This document shows, piece after piece, positions 33,823 through 47,000 of a DNA stretch of 64,000 nt. The notes beneath the pieces were generated by a model. The model did no database searches and was not told where the DNA came from. It was given only the letters and a program-made list of their open reading frames with translations. A program made the translations under genes and the position numbers. Every line of letters begins with the position of its first letter. The stretch's first letter is position 1. Source of the DNA: Macrotis lagotis (taxonomy: Eukaryota; Chordata; Mammalia; Peramelemorphia; Peramelidae); NCBI RefSeq assembly GCF_037893015.1, contig NC_133660.1, positions 286,537,078 to 286,601,077 on the forward strand. The letters run 5' to 3'.

Positions 33823-34300
33823 AGGTGCCTCGCTGGAGGGAGTCCAGGGCAACTTTACCATCTTGTGCCCTAGAAGGTGGGCATTCTGCCCCATCTGCAC
33901 AGTGTGGGCCAAGTCTGAACCCCTTGAGTCGCCCCAACTCTCAGCCTTACACTCTGGCTGATTTTGGGGGGAGCTGGAGAAGGAGGTGAGTCCTTTGAGG
34001 ATGGCAGGCATCTTTACAGAGCTCAGCCCTGGGCCAGCACAACATCTTCTCTGGGGCCTCCAGAGCCCTGGGCCCACCTGGGCCCACCTTGCTGGTCCTG
34101 AAGCTCCAGGCCCCGCCTGGAGAGAGCCCAGGGGACTCACCTGGGGGATGGGGGCTCAGGGCCAGCCCCTGCTGCAGAGGAGGAGACTCCAGGCTTCCTT
34201 CCTGGACCTGTTCTCCACCTGCGATTCCTTCTGGGCTCCAGTTCCTGCCTGGTTTGTGTGCACTATAGGTCCTTGATTAAAAACACACCAACAACCAGGA
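33823..34300 (+). other. FADS3: FADS3 3' UTR (inferred extent)
   Basis: This is non-coding sequence after the FADS3 stop, GC-moderate and free of recognisable transposons, ending just past an ATTAAA signal. The end point is inferred from the signal plus the TG/T-rich sequence at 34300-34345, not from transcripts. Confidence 0.65.
34276..34281 (+). promoter_or_regulatory. FADS3: FADS3 polyadenylation signal ATTAAA
   Basis: ATTAAA (in ccttgattaaaaacacacc) lies about 455 bases after the FADS3 stop. It is followed by a T/G-rich stretch (ggtcacttgtgctttgagtg) suited to a downstream element. It is the first good signal after the stop. Confidence 0.7.
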
Positions 34301-34393
34301 CCCAGCTTTGGTCACTTGTGCTTTGAGTGAGTCTGCTCTGGCCTCAGTTTCCCTATCTGTAAAGTAGGAGAGCTCTGGCTACAGAGTCAGAAA

Positions 34394-34620
34394 GTGTGTG
34401 TGTATGTGTGTGTGTGTGAAGACTTGTTTCCCTTCCCCCATCCACCCCTGGCTACTTTCCCTCTGCTATTCTACATGTTAAAGGATCATAGGTTTAGAGG
34501 AAGAAGAAATTTCATAAATCTCATTTTACAACTGAAGAAACTGAGGTTCAATTTGTTCAAAATCACTCAGGAAGTAAGAGTAAGAGGTAGGATTAGATTT
34601 CAGGTCTCTGACTGCTGTGC
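34394..34620. repeat. (GT)n and MIR-like remnant downstream of FADS3
   Basis: A short GT run at 34394-34418, then a reverse MIR-like piece with tcattttacaactgaagaaa. Confidence 0.6.
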
Positions 34621-35194
34621 CAGGCCTATTCTAAAACCTGGGCATGGGCAGAGAGGCTGGGATAGGTCTTGCCCATCCTCCTGGATTCAGAGAAGACTGG
34701 AAAGTGGGACCTGAGGCTGGCACAGCATCCTCTGGGCACAAGGGTGGGCATGGATTCCTCTTCTGTGGTCTCTGAAGTCCAAGTTGGTCCTTTCTTCCCT
34801 ATTTGTTTTAGGGGTCCCCTGAGGTTATCAGCTGGCCGGGCTCGGGGTCCTCCTCTCCCAAGGCCCAGGCACTTGGGGAGTTTGAAAAGATCCTCAAAGT
34901 CCATAGAAAGTGAATCGCCAATGTGGGGTTCTCAGGCACTGGGACTGGAGCGGGCAGGGTTGAGTGGAGGCCAACCTGATGCTATCAGAACCCGCAGATC
35001 GGTGACCACCTTTTTGGACCAAGGCCTAGACTAGAGCATCATGGCTGCTGGACCCTGGCCACTGCTCTGATAACAGCCAGCCACTGGGTCTGACACTGGA
35101 CGTCTCTAGAGGGAGACAGAGAGACGTAGGAAGAGACAGCTCAGAGAGACAAAGCAACTCCCCTGAACATCCCCACTCTGACCCTTTGCCCAGG

Positions 35195-35556
35195 CTGTGC
35201 CCTCCCATCTCCACCAAACCCCTCGCTTCCTTCAAGGCTCAATGTATGGGCCACATGTTACAAGAAGTCTGACCTGCTGCCCCCACTTCTTGGACCCCCT
35301 CCCTATTACTCTGTATTCCTTTACCTGTGCAGGCGCTGGTTCCTGCCGATTCTAGAATGGAAGGTCCTTGAGGATAGGGCCTGTTTTCATATTTTTACTT
35401 TGTGTTTCTGGGACCCTTTCTGGTGTATTTTGGGTGTCTGCTGAATAAATGAATGGATGGACGGATGGATGGATGGAAGGACTGAAGAAATAACAGATGG
35501 ACTGACAGATGAAAAGAAGGAAGGATGGGTTGATGGAAGGAAGGAAGGAAGGAATA
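35195..35556 (+). repeat. L2-like 3' end followed by (GGAT/GGAA)n
   Basis: ccttcaaggctcaatgtatg, gaatggaaggtccttgagga and gtctgctgaataaatgaatgg are typical L2 3' text. The terminal tgaatgg unit has expanded into a GGAT/GAAG repeat to 35556. Confidence 0.6.
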
Positions 35557-36354
35557 GAGAATAGACAGAGGCACAAATTACAGGAAGGGCCCTGAACCAA
35601 GCAGAACAGAAAATCGAGTCAACTGATAGTAAATAAGAATGGGAGAGAGAATGGGAGCTTGTAAGGATGAAGAAGACTTTCTGGAAGCTGAAAGGGGGAG
35701 AGGAAACCAGCTCCTTGGGGAGAGATGATTGGTCAAGTTACTATGGTTGGTTTCCCAAGCTTTTATCAAACACCTCCCCAACCCATGCTGGATAATGGTG
35801 ACACAAAGATTGCCCACACACTGTTGGGAGAGAACCCCCCACACTTAGACACATGTGTATAAAATGAATAAAAAGAGAAGACAAAGTAGGAGCAGTTGTA
35901 GTCGTCAGGTGGACGGGTCCATCAGGAAGCTGGAGTGGACAGCTCCTCATGTTGGACTCATCCCCAGAGAGGGCCAAGGCCCCTGGCACCAGAGCCCAGG
36001 GAGCTATGCCCAGCCTTCCTCTTCCTCTTCCCCACACCTGACAGCCACCCCCATGAACTGGCTGAGTGCCCAAGAATACACCTGGCTGGAGGACATGCCG
36101 TCCTCTGATCTACCTGCCCTTCTCTCTCCAGTTTTCCTGGTCCTGAGGTCTCTGAGGACCGAGGACTGGGGTGCCTCTTGGAAGTCACTAGCACATGGAA
36201 GCCTTGCCCCCTTACCCACCTGTGAGCCCCTCTAGAGGAGGGTTCTAGGGCAGATGCTGCCTCTAGCTATCACCCAAATCAAACCACATCTTTTGATTTC
36301 CTCATCTGGAAAATCCATGGGGTTGGACTAGATGGGAAACGTCCAACATTCCCT

Positions 36355-36540
36355 ATTCTAGGTTCTCTCCAGGCTCTTCCCAGCTCTGACAGTCCCTTAT
36401 TCTAAGGCCCCTCCCAGTTCTAATAATCATCTTCGAAGGTCCATCCCAGCTCTGACAGTCCCTGTTCTAAGGTCTGATCCAGCTGGGTTCTGGGTTCTAA
36501 GGTTCCTCTGTGTTCTGGCACTCTAGTTTGGCATGACATT
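36355..36540 (+). repeat. Minisatellite of the 'gttctaaggtccctcc' family
   Basis: Units include ctaggttctctccaggctct, ttctaaggcccctcccagtt, tcgaaggtccatcccagctc and gttctaaggttcctctgtgt. Confidence 0.7.
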
Positions 36541-36779
36541 GGAGTCAAAGGTGAGAAACTTTTTCTTTTAGCCCATGTAGAACATGGCTCAGAGTGATAG
36601 GTATTTCATGGACCCCTAGCAGGGGAAGGGACCGCAAATGTGGCCTGGTTCGAGCCCTTTGTGGACTGTCTGCTGCCATTCCTGGGGCCCATGTCCTGCC
36701 AGGCTGTTAGATAGCTGGGGAGCGGTGGACCCCCCAAGTCTGACAACTGGGAGTAGTATTCCCATGCCTGTACTTGAAC

Positions 36780-36931
36780 TTTTTTTTTTAGATTTTGTAA
36801 GGCAATGGGGTTAAGCGGCTTGCCCAAGGCCACACGGCTAGGTCATTATTAAGTGTCTGAGGCCAGATTTGAACCCAGGTCCTCCTGACTCCAAGGCCGG
36901 TGCTCTAACCACTGCACCACCTAGCCGCCCC
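36780..36931 (-). repeat. WSINE1-like SINE
   Basis: Reverse full-length copy ending ccactgcaccacctagccgc. The flanks gtacttgaac at 36770-36779 and 36932-36941 are identical. It lies in the FADS3-FADS2 intergenic gap. Confidence 0.92.
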
Positions 36932-37572
36932 GTACTTGAACCTTTAAACCCAGAACCAAGTGAGGCCCTGCCCCCCCCCACAGGCAAGAGAACCCTTTGG
37001 GGGCCTTGGCAATAATAGCCAAGAATCTTAGGTGCCTCCCTCTTGGGGGTGCTGATTGAGGCCCTAAGTTCATGTAGGAGAGCCCTAAGCAGGCAAGGAG
37101 GCAGCAAGGTGAAGGCATGGGCCTGGGGGCCAGAGCAGGGCCCCTCCCTTACAAGGGGCTGGGAGGGAGTTTTCAATGGTAACACCTGCCTGAGGACGGG
37201 GTGGGGTGGGGGTGGTAGGGTGCGGGCAGCCCGGAAGGAGAGGCTCCCAGAACAGGGGTGGGCGAGCACCAGAAACAAAGACTTGACATCACTCAGTCCA
37301 AGCTCGTCCAAGTGACTTGTCCAAGGTCCTAGGCAGGCAGAGTCGGCAGGCCCTGGCCCATCTCTGCTTCCCAAGCCAGGGACGAGGCGCCCAGGGCATC
37401 CCTGAGGGAGCCCCCGGCCGACCACCACCTCCCACCCGAGCCAGGTCATTTCAGGCCACTCTGCCCTCCCTCTTGTGGGCTTGGAGCACCCCCAGGCCGT
37501 GGCTCAGGCGTGGCCTACTTCCCAGAGGTTACATACCACCACCAGACCTGGGTTTAACACAAAAGGTCGATT

Positions 37573-37616
37573 TTTATTGAGTAACAAGAACACTAGAACA
37601 AAACGGGCCTTTTATT
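37573..37616 (-). promoter_or_regulatory. FADS2: Tandem polyadenylation signals, probable distal end of FADS2
   Basis: Two AATAAA motifs on the - strand lie at 37616-37611 (ctgaataaaagg) and 37578-37573 (tcaataaaaatc), 38 bases apart. Which one is used, and whether they serve FADS2, is inferred from position and strand. Confidence 0.5.
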
Positions 37617-40499
37617 CAGTTCCAAAACATGGAGGAGGGGAGTGGAAAGCCATAAAAACTGCTTGTTCCCGAAGAATTTCGCCTCCATGGAGGCAAAGGG
37701 GGCAAGTGGCCCAAGGATGGGGGGCAGGAAAGGTCCCTTTACACGTAAGGAACATTCAGTTTACAACTACCACCGGGCAGGAAGGGCCCCCAGTAGACTG
37801 GCTAGGAGACAGGAGTGAGCTCCCACCCTTCGCCCCCCCCAGGTCAGCCGGACACCCCCGACCCCAGGCTGTGACCCCATGGACCTAAAAACTTCATTTC
37901 CACAGGAAGAACCAATTTGTTAGTAGGTTACAGTCATAGCCTCGGAGGGCAGAGATGGCAGGCCCTTCTCCCTTCCATCGCCCTGGGCTCCTGTTGGACC
38001 ATCAGTTTCTTTGTCCTTTCTCCTTCCCTCCCCTTCTCAGACCTGTCCTCCTCCAACACAAACTCCTTTCCTCACTTTCTCCTTCCCAATCACTTCTCTG
38101 GGTCTGTCCCCTCATCTTCTAAACGTCCAGGTCACTGAGGTCTCTCCTGTAATCAGATGACCCACCTCTGACCAGTCAGACTCAGGCCTCACTTCCACGT
38201 TACCATGTCCAACCAGCCTGCCCCCACCCCCCAGCAGGCTGCGTCATTGGCAGGGGGTGGCGGGGACAGAGGGCCTGGAATAAGGCAGCCCTGGAGGATT
38301 TTTCTGGGAGACCCAAAGATCCCTCTATTGACAACAGCATACATTCTAATCCAGTTAAGACTTCTAAAGGGAATGCTACGGAGGGCGAATACTTCTAAGC
38401 ATCATACCACACCTCTAGAATTGGGGGGGGGGTGTCACAGGGATGTGACCAGCTTAAATCTACTTCTTTCCCTCCATCTGTTCAGATAACTAAGGGGGAA
38501 GTCAAAGCACCCCAGTAGATAGGTTTGTGGGTCTCACACATCCTGCTCTAGGGGTAGCAAATGGAATTGGACATTTCTAAAGCAGAGGGGACATCTGCCA
38601 CAGGATGGATAAAATCCTGTTCAGTGCAAGGAGGGGAAGAACTGGGAACCCCTCAGTCTCATCTCCCTTCTCTCCTGAAGCTTTTTAATAGGGTAAGGGT
38701 TGGTTGCTCCCCTGAGGTGCTCTCTCCATCTCAATAGTCGCTTTTTACCCTTTGAGGGACTTCCTCAAAGACTACAGCTAGAAACCATCCATCTCTACCT
38801 CCCAAACCTTTATCTTCCCTCTGAGACCCACTACTGGTCCCAGGATCAAAGGTGCCCTTTCCTGAGGCTTCTTTGAGCCACCCAGTTTAACACCAAATAT
38901 AACAAGATTTCTCCTAGGACCAAGATGATGGTGACGGGGCTCTTCCTCAGTTGTGAACTGGAAAGGACAGACACGCCAAGGTTGGGGGGGACAACGATTG
39001 ATAGATCACGCTGGTGCTTGTAGAAAAGGGAGAGCCTGGATACTGGACATGAGAAATCCAGTCCAATCCCTTCATTTAACAGAGGGGAAACTGAGGCCTG
39101 TGATGGGGGCAAAGTCTATACATGACCCTAGATATCCAAGGATGGGCAAAGGGAGACTCTAACCACTACCTCCTCCCCCAGTACGGGATCAGAGGGATTG
39201 TTTGCACTCTGGACTCCCCCCCTATAAAGTAGCCCCTCCCAGCATCTGGGTCAAAAAAGGAGAGCGTGGAGAATTTCCTCCCCAAATCTTAAGGCCACTG
39301 TGATACGTGACTGAGAGAAGCAGCTTGAGGCCAAAGGTTGTTCCTCCAAAGGCAGCTTGGTTGAGTTGAAATAGCAATGGATTTGGGGTCAGATAACCCT
39401 GCTGCACTCTTCATGACCTGTGTGATCTCAGGCAAGTCTTTCTGAGCCTCAGTTTCCCCACCTGTAAAAGCTGAGCTTGGACTCTCAGTAAGGTCTCCCC
39501 CCCCTTGTTCTCTTTCTAAATCTGTTCCTACAGGCAGGCATGAGAGTGGGGGCAGGGGAATCCTCACTTCAGGGTTGGGACACTGGTGTGGAGGTAGGAG
39601 AGCCTCCAGGGACCTTCAGAGGTGGGGGCAGGGGGCGGCTGAACAGCTACCTCAGCTGTCCATTAGATTCTGGGCATTCTCTGGCCCCCAGGATAATCTC
39701 CAAAGGCAAGTCCTAGGGCCTGATGACCTGGGGTGGGGGATACAGGGTGGGAAGTCGGGAGAGTTTAGACTTTTGGACCAGCTCTATCGGGAGGAGACAG
39801 CTAGTGATACTCTCAGGAGGAAAGGGGCAGCAGGCGTTTCTAATGGGAGGCCAGGCTGAGTTGGTCACAAGTTCAGAGGGTTCACAGAGGGAACCTTGGG
39901 GCTCCATCCAGCCCAATCTCTTCATTTGACAGAAGAAAATGAAACGTAAAGAGCTTTCTCAAGGTCACAAAGGTCACTGAGCTAGGATTTGAAGGCAGGT
40001 CTCCTGACATGGCATCGGGTGGTCTTCCTGCCACACCAGGCTGGTCCTCTGAGGGAGGCTCTCCAAGGCTTGGGTCCCAAGAACAAACCACATTTCAGGA
40101 CAAATTAACTTCTCAGGTGTGTAAAATGGTGAATGGGGCAGAGGGATGAGCCTGGCAAGGCAGACCCCAAAGAGCAGGTTGGAGGGCTGGAGACACGGCA
40201 GAGACCCAGAGGCGAGGCAGAGGCCTCGAGGGCGGCCTGGTGACCGGAGACCACTCGGCTCAGAGAGGTGGGAGCCAGGGCAGGGTGAAGGAGGAGGGCA
40301 GCCTGCCATGGGAAGGCCAGAAACAAAAGCCAGGCTTGGCATGTGAAGAGGGGGGAGACCCAACGTGGCTCGGCTCCTAGGGACTCCACCAGCCAAAAGG
40401 GCCCATGGCGTCTCCTGACCACCACACCCCCACCCCCTGAGAACCGAGACACATCAGCCACTGCCAGATTCCAGGAAACTGGAGAAGGGAATTGTGCTG

Positions 40500-40500
<1 letters not shown>

Positions 40501-40573
<73 letters not shown>

Positions 40574-40700
40574 CAGAGACAGAGACAGAGACGCAGAGAC
40601 AGAGAGAGGAAGAAAGAAAAAAGGGAGAAAATGAAGAGGGGGGAAAGGGAGAAAGAGACAGAGACAGGAGGAAGGAGAGGAGGCAGACAGGAAGGAGGTG
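40501..40700. repeat. (GA)n homopurine tract, about 200 bases
   Basis: About 70 bases of pure GA (40502-40572) are followed by an almost uninterrupted purine-rich stretch. On the FADS2 sense strand this is (TC)n, lying 120-320 bases after the stop and probably inside the 3' UTR. Confidence 0.93.
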
Positions 40701-40822
40701 TCAAAGGGGCTGTTGCAGGGTTTTCTGAAATGGCCCTAAGCCCTCCAGAAGGAGTGTGGGTTACCGGAACCCATCCGTGAAGCTCAGGCCCTGCTCCCCT
40801 TCCCCAAGATCCCTAGGGGGCT

Positions 40823-40874
40823 TCATTTGTGGAGGTAAGCATCCAGCCAGAGGTCTCCTGATTTCTTCAAGGAC
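40823..40874 (-). CDS. FADS2: FADS2 exon 12 (coding part, stop TGA)
   Basis: The exon contributes 52 nt, with acceptor ctccacag. It encodes [16 protein letters not shown] and a TGA stop at 40825-40823. The last residues match human FADS2 (LWLDAYLHK). Confidence 0.95.
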
Positions 40875-41036
40875 CTGTGGAGAGGAAGAAGAGGCCCTTA
40901 GGGTCACCAATCTAAGGAACTTTAAAAGGGATCTAGTGTGATAGATGGGGAAACTGAGGCTCAAGGAGAGGGGGGGAAAATATAGGCTATCTATACATAT
41001 AAATATAAATATATATATGTATATATATAAATATAA

Positions 41037-41091
<55 letters not shown>

Positions 41092-44000
41092 GCCAATGAA
41101 TAAACATCAGATGTGGGATTCGATTCCAGGTCAAATAAGTCTAGGCTTACATCCCGGCAGCCACATCCATCCCATTCATTTTATACATGTGGCATTTGCC
41201 AGGGTGGGGTGTGCCCTGGACTGGAATCTCAGGCTCTGGCTTTGAGTTCTAGCTCTGGTGACTGATGAGCTGTGTGATCCTTTCGTTCCCCTTGATGGGC
41301 CTCACTATTCCCATCTAGAAAATGTTGGGACTTCACTGAAATAATCTAGTGAAGAATCTGGATTCGAATCCAGGGCTTTATAGTTGCTTCTTCATTTATA
41401 GATAGAAGCTCCATCTCATGACCCTTAGGTTCTGAACATGAACCCAGGAGACCGTGATGGAGAGGCTGTGTGCCAGTCAAACCCACTCCCTGGGCAGTCC
41501 CACCTCCGCCAGAGCTGAGCCCCAGGCCCAATTACCCGCCATTCCTTACTCCACAATGTCCAGGAGGGCTCTCATGAGGGTCTTCTCTTGGTAAAGGATG
41601 CCATGCTTCTCACACAGAGACTTGACCAGAGGGGCAATCTTGTGGTAATTGTGACGCGGCATGGTGGGGAAAAGACTGGGGAAGAGGCAGGAAGAGAGGA
41701 CTTGAACAAGGCCTAGAGGGAGACCATCTGGATCCACCCCTTCCTTCAACTGCATCTTCTGCTTCCCCACTGACTGCTCAGTGGAGCCCCTGGCTGGAAA
41801 GGAAGTCCCAGCAAGGGGACTGCCCTCCCTTGAGCAGTGAAGATCCTGACCCAGGATTTCACAGGGGCAAGATTCAAACCCAGGCCTTTTTGACTCCAAG
41901 ACTGGTTCTCCGTCCTCTATGCCCCAGCTGCCTTATGTCCATGATAGGGCCCAAGGCTGATACATCAGATGTATGTGGCATGTGTGTGAGTGGGGGAGGT
42001 TCTTAATGTCCTTCAGTCAGTAGTTGGGAAGCATCCCCTGTGGGTCAGGCCACAGACCAAGAGCCTATGCACTGACTGGGTCGCCATACTTGGAACAATC
42101 TTCTTCCTCCTCTTAGAAAATCAGGCTTCCTTTAAGCCTCAGATCAAACATCACTCCCTCCAGGAGCCCTCTCCTGGTCCCTCCCCCAGGTACCATCCCC
42201 TCCCCCACCTGCCCTTGGACTCACTGGTGCTCAATCTGGAAGTTGAGGTGGCCACTGAACCAGTCATTGAAGAAGGACTGTTCTACGTTGCAAGTAGCTG
42301 ATAGCTGACAGGAAGAAGAAGGGTCAGAGCCGAGAAGGTGGCCAGCACCTCTGGGGGAATCCCCCACCTCCATCCATCCCCGCAACCCCAGCCCCCAAAT
42401 CACTCAAAGCAAAGCTGGAAGGGACCCAAAATGGATCCTCTCCAACTGTCATCCAATTACTGCTTGAAGACCCCCTGGGACAGGGAACTCATTATTTCTG
42501 GAAGGAAATCTTTTGGGGGCCCGCCTGCTCAATAAGTTTCCTCTTGGGCCAGTCTGAATCTGTTTGTGTGCACTTGTGCCATCATTACATCTACTCCTAC
42601 CTTCTCTGGCCAAGCAGAATAAGGCTAATCCCTTGTCCCCAAGACGGCACTTCAAGAGCCTTATTATTTATTATTACTATTATTATTATCATTATTATCT
42701 ACCTCATAATCTACCCAGTAAATATCATCCACCTCAAAAATGATCTATCAATACACCTCATAAACAGATATTATTATCTACCTCCTGCCCCACCCAGCTC
42801 TTTTCCTCTAAGCCATTCTGCCCTGCATCCAGCTTCCTCATCATCCTGGGGGCCTTTCTCTCCTGAAGCTGGACCGTGATCGCAGATCCTATTGCTTCAC
42901 TGACATGTCATATGGGAGCCCCCACTGGTGGGGCTCCATTGATTTCCTCAAGCCCAGAGGACTTGACCCTTGCCCAGAAAACCCTCATTCCTTGTGTACT
43001 CAGCATCCCCTAACAGATGAAAGGGAGGACAACCCCTGACCTGCTTCCCACCTCACCCCTGCTACAGCACTCACCTGGCCACTGAGCCAGTCTTGGTATT
43101 TCTCTCGATCGATGTCCATAGGAATATGATTCATCTGCGTGACCCACACAAACCAGTGGCTCTCCAGGAACCTGGGGAGAGATCACGACCAGGACGACTA
43201 AGTTACCCGCTAGATACACCCAGGGTCCCCTTAGGCTGTCTAAAGGCCTAACAATCTGGGTATGAGGGAGCTGAGTCATGGCAACGAGAGTGCCTTCACT
43301 GCTTCCTGGGGCTACTCACCTCCTGCCAGAAGATCTATGGAAGGGCAATGGTGACCTGCAGGTGGGAGAGGACTCGAGGGAGTCTAGGTCAGTAGACGTT
43401 CCCCACCATGACTCAATGTCCAAAGTTGGCATGTCTACAAGCAGGTAGTTGGCATCTGGACATGGTCTACATTGTCAGGAGGATCTGCAAGGCTGAGAGG
43501 CCAAGGTCTGGGACTTCTTAATCTGGACATGTTACCTGGACATTGGCCTGAACTCCCTGCACACTATTAGGGCAAGGGCCTGTGGTGCTAAGGGAGTCTT
43601 CTTTCCCTTAGAAAGCAAAGGAGCGGGGACTCCTGAGTTCCCCTGTAAGACACTGGGGTCTTTACAGAGGTAATCCTTTGGGACGGGGGACCTCAACGTC
43701 AAGATAACCTTTGCTCCTTGTCCCCAAGACTGAATCAATACAGTTTGGCTACCTGATAAAGTTGAGGAAGCAGAGTGATCCCAGGACTCCATAGAAAGGA
43801 ATGTAAGTGAAGAAGAATCGGGTGTAATAACTGATGGCCCAGGCCAAGTCCTAGGGAGAGAGACAAGAGGTAAGACCCCAGGCCTCACATGGCTCAATAC
43901 CTGGACCACGCAGATCCATGGACTGGACAGGAAGCTAAGAGACACCACCTCAATAGAGGCTAAACAACCATGAGGTGGTACCATGGCCAGCATGGTGCCC

Positions 44001-47000
44001 ATTTTACAGATGAAGAAATGGAGGTCAGACCTGGAGCACTAAGAGACATCATCTCCTTAGAGACTACATAACCATGGCCAGCATGATGTCCCATTTTACA
44101 GTTGAAGACATCATCTCTTTAGAGGCTAAACAACCTAGAAGTGGTGCCATGGCCATCATAGCACCCATTTTATATATAGATGATGGTCGAGCAGAAAGCA
44201 CTAAGGGACATCATCTTATTAGCTAAACAACCCTACAAGGTGGTACCACAGCCATCATGGCATCCCTTTTACCAATGAAGAGAGGAGGTCAAGGAAGGGA
44301 GATGTACGTAATCTCCCACCACTAACTGAGCATCGGAAATAAGGACCTGAACCCAGCCACATTTCATATACTTTATCCTATCTATCCACAAGAGTAGAGA
44401 CCTGGCCTGTCCCCATCTCTCAACACTTTTCTCTGCCCCGAGAATCAAAGTCTGCAGCCAGGAGGACCCTCAAAGGGTCAGAGGGAGACTAAAGCCAAGA
44501 ATCAGTCAGTGGCAAAAACAGGATTTGAACCCATGCCCTTTGTTTCAAAATCAATGCTCCTTCCTCTTGTCCTGCCTTTTTCAGGAAGCTCCACAAAGGC
44601 GGGATGTGAAAAAAAATGGGTGTTCAGACATGACCCAAGTGTCAGTGTACACCAGGCTCATTGGGTTTTCATAGAGGTATTCCATGAGGCAGAGGAAAAA
44701 GGAGAAAACAACAAGCCAAGTTCCCGAATGCTCTGATGGACACTCCTCTTCCCATGATAGGGAAACTACCCTCTCCATATTCCCTGAACATTGACGCTGG
44801 AAGTGTAGAGGGGCTCCATGTTCCCTCTTCTTCTTGGGTGTCCTGCTTCCCGTCCATTGGAATGGCTTCAATTAAGCCATGTGGTCTTGACCTTGGGGCC
44901 TCCTCCCCTTCATTTCATTGGTCAAGGGAACACCCAGGTGAGGAGACCTGCTCCAATAATGCAGAGGGGTAGCTTGAAAATGCCACGAGGTGCCACCACC
45001 TCTGAAGAGCAGTTCCCACATCACTGAAGACCAAGCAGGGGATAGCTGCCAAAGCCAGCCCACTGGCTCTGACCCCATATTGTCTCTCTAAGACCCAGAG
45101 CCAAAGTACACATTGGATATGTCCCACAGAGAAGGGGGGGGTATAGGCAAGGTGATTCTCACAGTCATGTGGCTGGGCATGTCGGAGGACACGCTCAAAC
45201 TGAAGGCCTTCTGACCCTGAGGACAGTTTGCTGCCCATTGGATGAGCCTGGAGGACGAATCTAGAGGCCCCTGGGCATCTGACCAAATGCATCCTCTGCT
45301 GGCTCCAAAGATCACCACACTGATCTGAACTATAGGATGTCCCTGGGGTCAGTTCCCCAAAGGACACTGAGACTCCCTGCACCAGGGTGAGGGCAGACAG
45401 CCCTGAACATACTCAACAGTGGCCACACAGCCAAGTCTGAATGGTCTGGGACTTGAAGGGGGCAGGGTGGACCCAGAGCCTGGACTTGGGATTTCCCCAG
45501 TGTAGAATACTCTCTACCGAAGCAGGTCATCTCCTTCCGGTCATTTTGCGTCATCTGGGGTAGAGAGAGGTTAAGGAGTTTGTTCGGGATCACACAGCAA
45601 GATCAAACCAAGGTCAACCTGCCCTTCAGGGTCTACTTCCCAGCCATTTCACCTCTCTCTACCTCAACTTCCTCATTTGCAAAATGGGAATATTGCCCAC
45701 AACCACCTCATAGGCCTGCTGTGAGCATCAAGATAGAGAATAAAGTGCTTTGCAAACCTTAAAATGCTCTCTAAAATTTAGTTATTATCATTATCCTTTT
45801 TATTGTTACATAGTCTAAGACAAAAGGAAAATAAACCCTGGTTGCCCCCTAAGTACCAGCCCCATATACACACAGAAGCCAGGAAGGACCTAGGTTCAGC
45901 CCATAAGCTCTACTATAGTCCATTTGATAGATAAGAAAACCTATAACCAGATAAAAGTCCAAGGAGGATGCCACAGATCCGATGCCAAATCTGTCCATTT
46001 TTTTCCAGATTCAATTTTGGAAAGGCTCTTAGAGGGACCACCTGCTCCAAGTCTCCCCTCCCCCATTTTACAGATAAGGACACTGAGGTTCCAAAAGATA
46101 AGATAAGGGACTTGCCCAGAGTCATACAGAGAGTGGGCAGCCGTGGGAGAATTCATCCTATGTTTCCCTGTCTGGTGTTCTCCCAAAATTACAGAATGAC
46201 AGAACCCAGAGGGACCCTTAAGGTCAGCTCTCCAGCTCTATGTGACCCCACCCTGGCCCCCACAAAGTAGTATCACAAAGGGGACTGATTATAGGACAGA
46301 ACAAAAATGGGCCCAAAGAGAAATGGGTTCCCTTGGGAATTTACAACAGTTCCAGAGGCAAAGGCCTAGGTTCGAAATCTAACTCGGACCCTAACCATTC
46401 AAGTGAATTTGGGCAACAATCTTGTTCTCCCTGGGGAATCAGTTTCCTGAATAGAGGATTTAAACTTGCTGACTACCTTCCATTTCCAAATCTGAGTCTA
46501 AAAGCCCAAAGGATAGCAGTTGACTCTGCCCGTCATGTTAGGGCTTCCGCTAGGCTTGGCATCAGGTGCACCCTCCCAGCCCAACCCTTCAGGACCTGGG
46601 GACATGGGACTCACCACCCAATCTTTTCGCACAATCATGGTCATGATAATCTGAAACTGGAAGTACATCGGGATGAGCAATGGTGGCCCAACTATGAGGA
46701 GAGGAGAGAGAGAGAGAAGTTTAGAAGGGGCTGGAGGTCTTGGGACATAGAGGGAAAGGGAGGATGGGATGGCAGGAGGCTTGGTCCTTCAATGCTCACC
46801 TTTCCAGCCCCCAGCCCCTTCTGTGAATATGCAGAGGCTACAGGGAGAGGACTGGGGTTGACTCAGTGACCATGGCCATTTTTCTATAATGCAGAGGGGA
46901 TCTGGAGAGGCAGCATAGTGAAGAGGACCAAGCAGGGGTCCAGGTGAGAGAACTGGAGCCTGGCCACAGTTTGGCCCCACACCATGGGTCTCCGTTTCCT

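Larger units (their letters stand above)
37573..40822 (-). other. FADS2: FADS2 3' UTR and 3' flank (extent uncertain)
   Basis: This stretch follows the FADS2 stop and ends at two AATAAA signals on the - strand. A 3' UTR of about 3.2 kb would be long, and a nearer signal could also be used: ATTAAA occurs on the - strand near 38682-38687. It contains a MIR-like piece near 39890-40040, another near 39360-39470, and a long homopurine tract. The rest is unique-looking sequence with no open frame of note. Confidence 0.45.

Noticed and set aside
40105-40780. Open frames with poly(SL) or poly(RE) stretches
   Set aside because: They are readings of the (GA)n/(TC)n tract in the FADS2 3' region.
33200-41700. 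Recent gene conversion between FADS2 and FADS3 exon 11
   Set aside because: The proteins are identical over [16 protein letters not shown], but the codons differ at many silent positions, which argues against a recent conversion.
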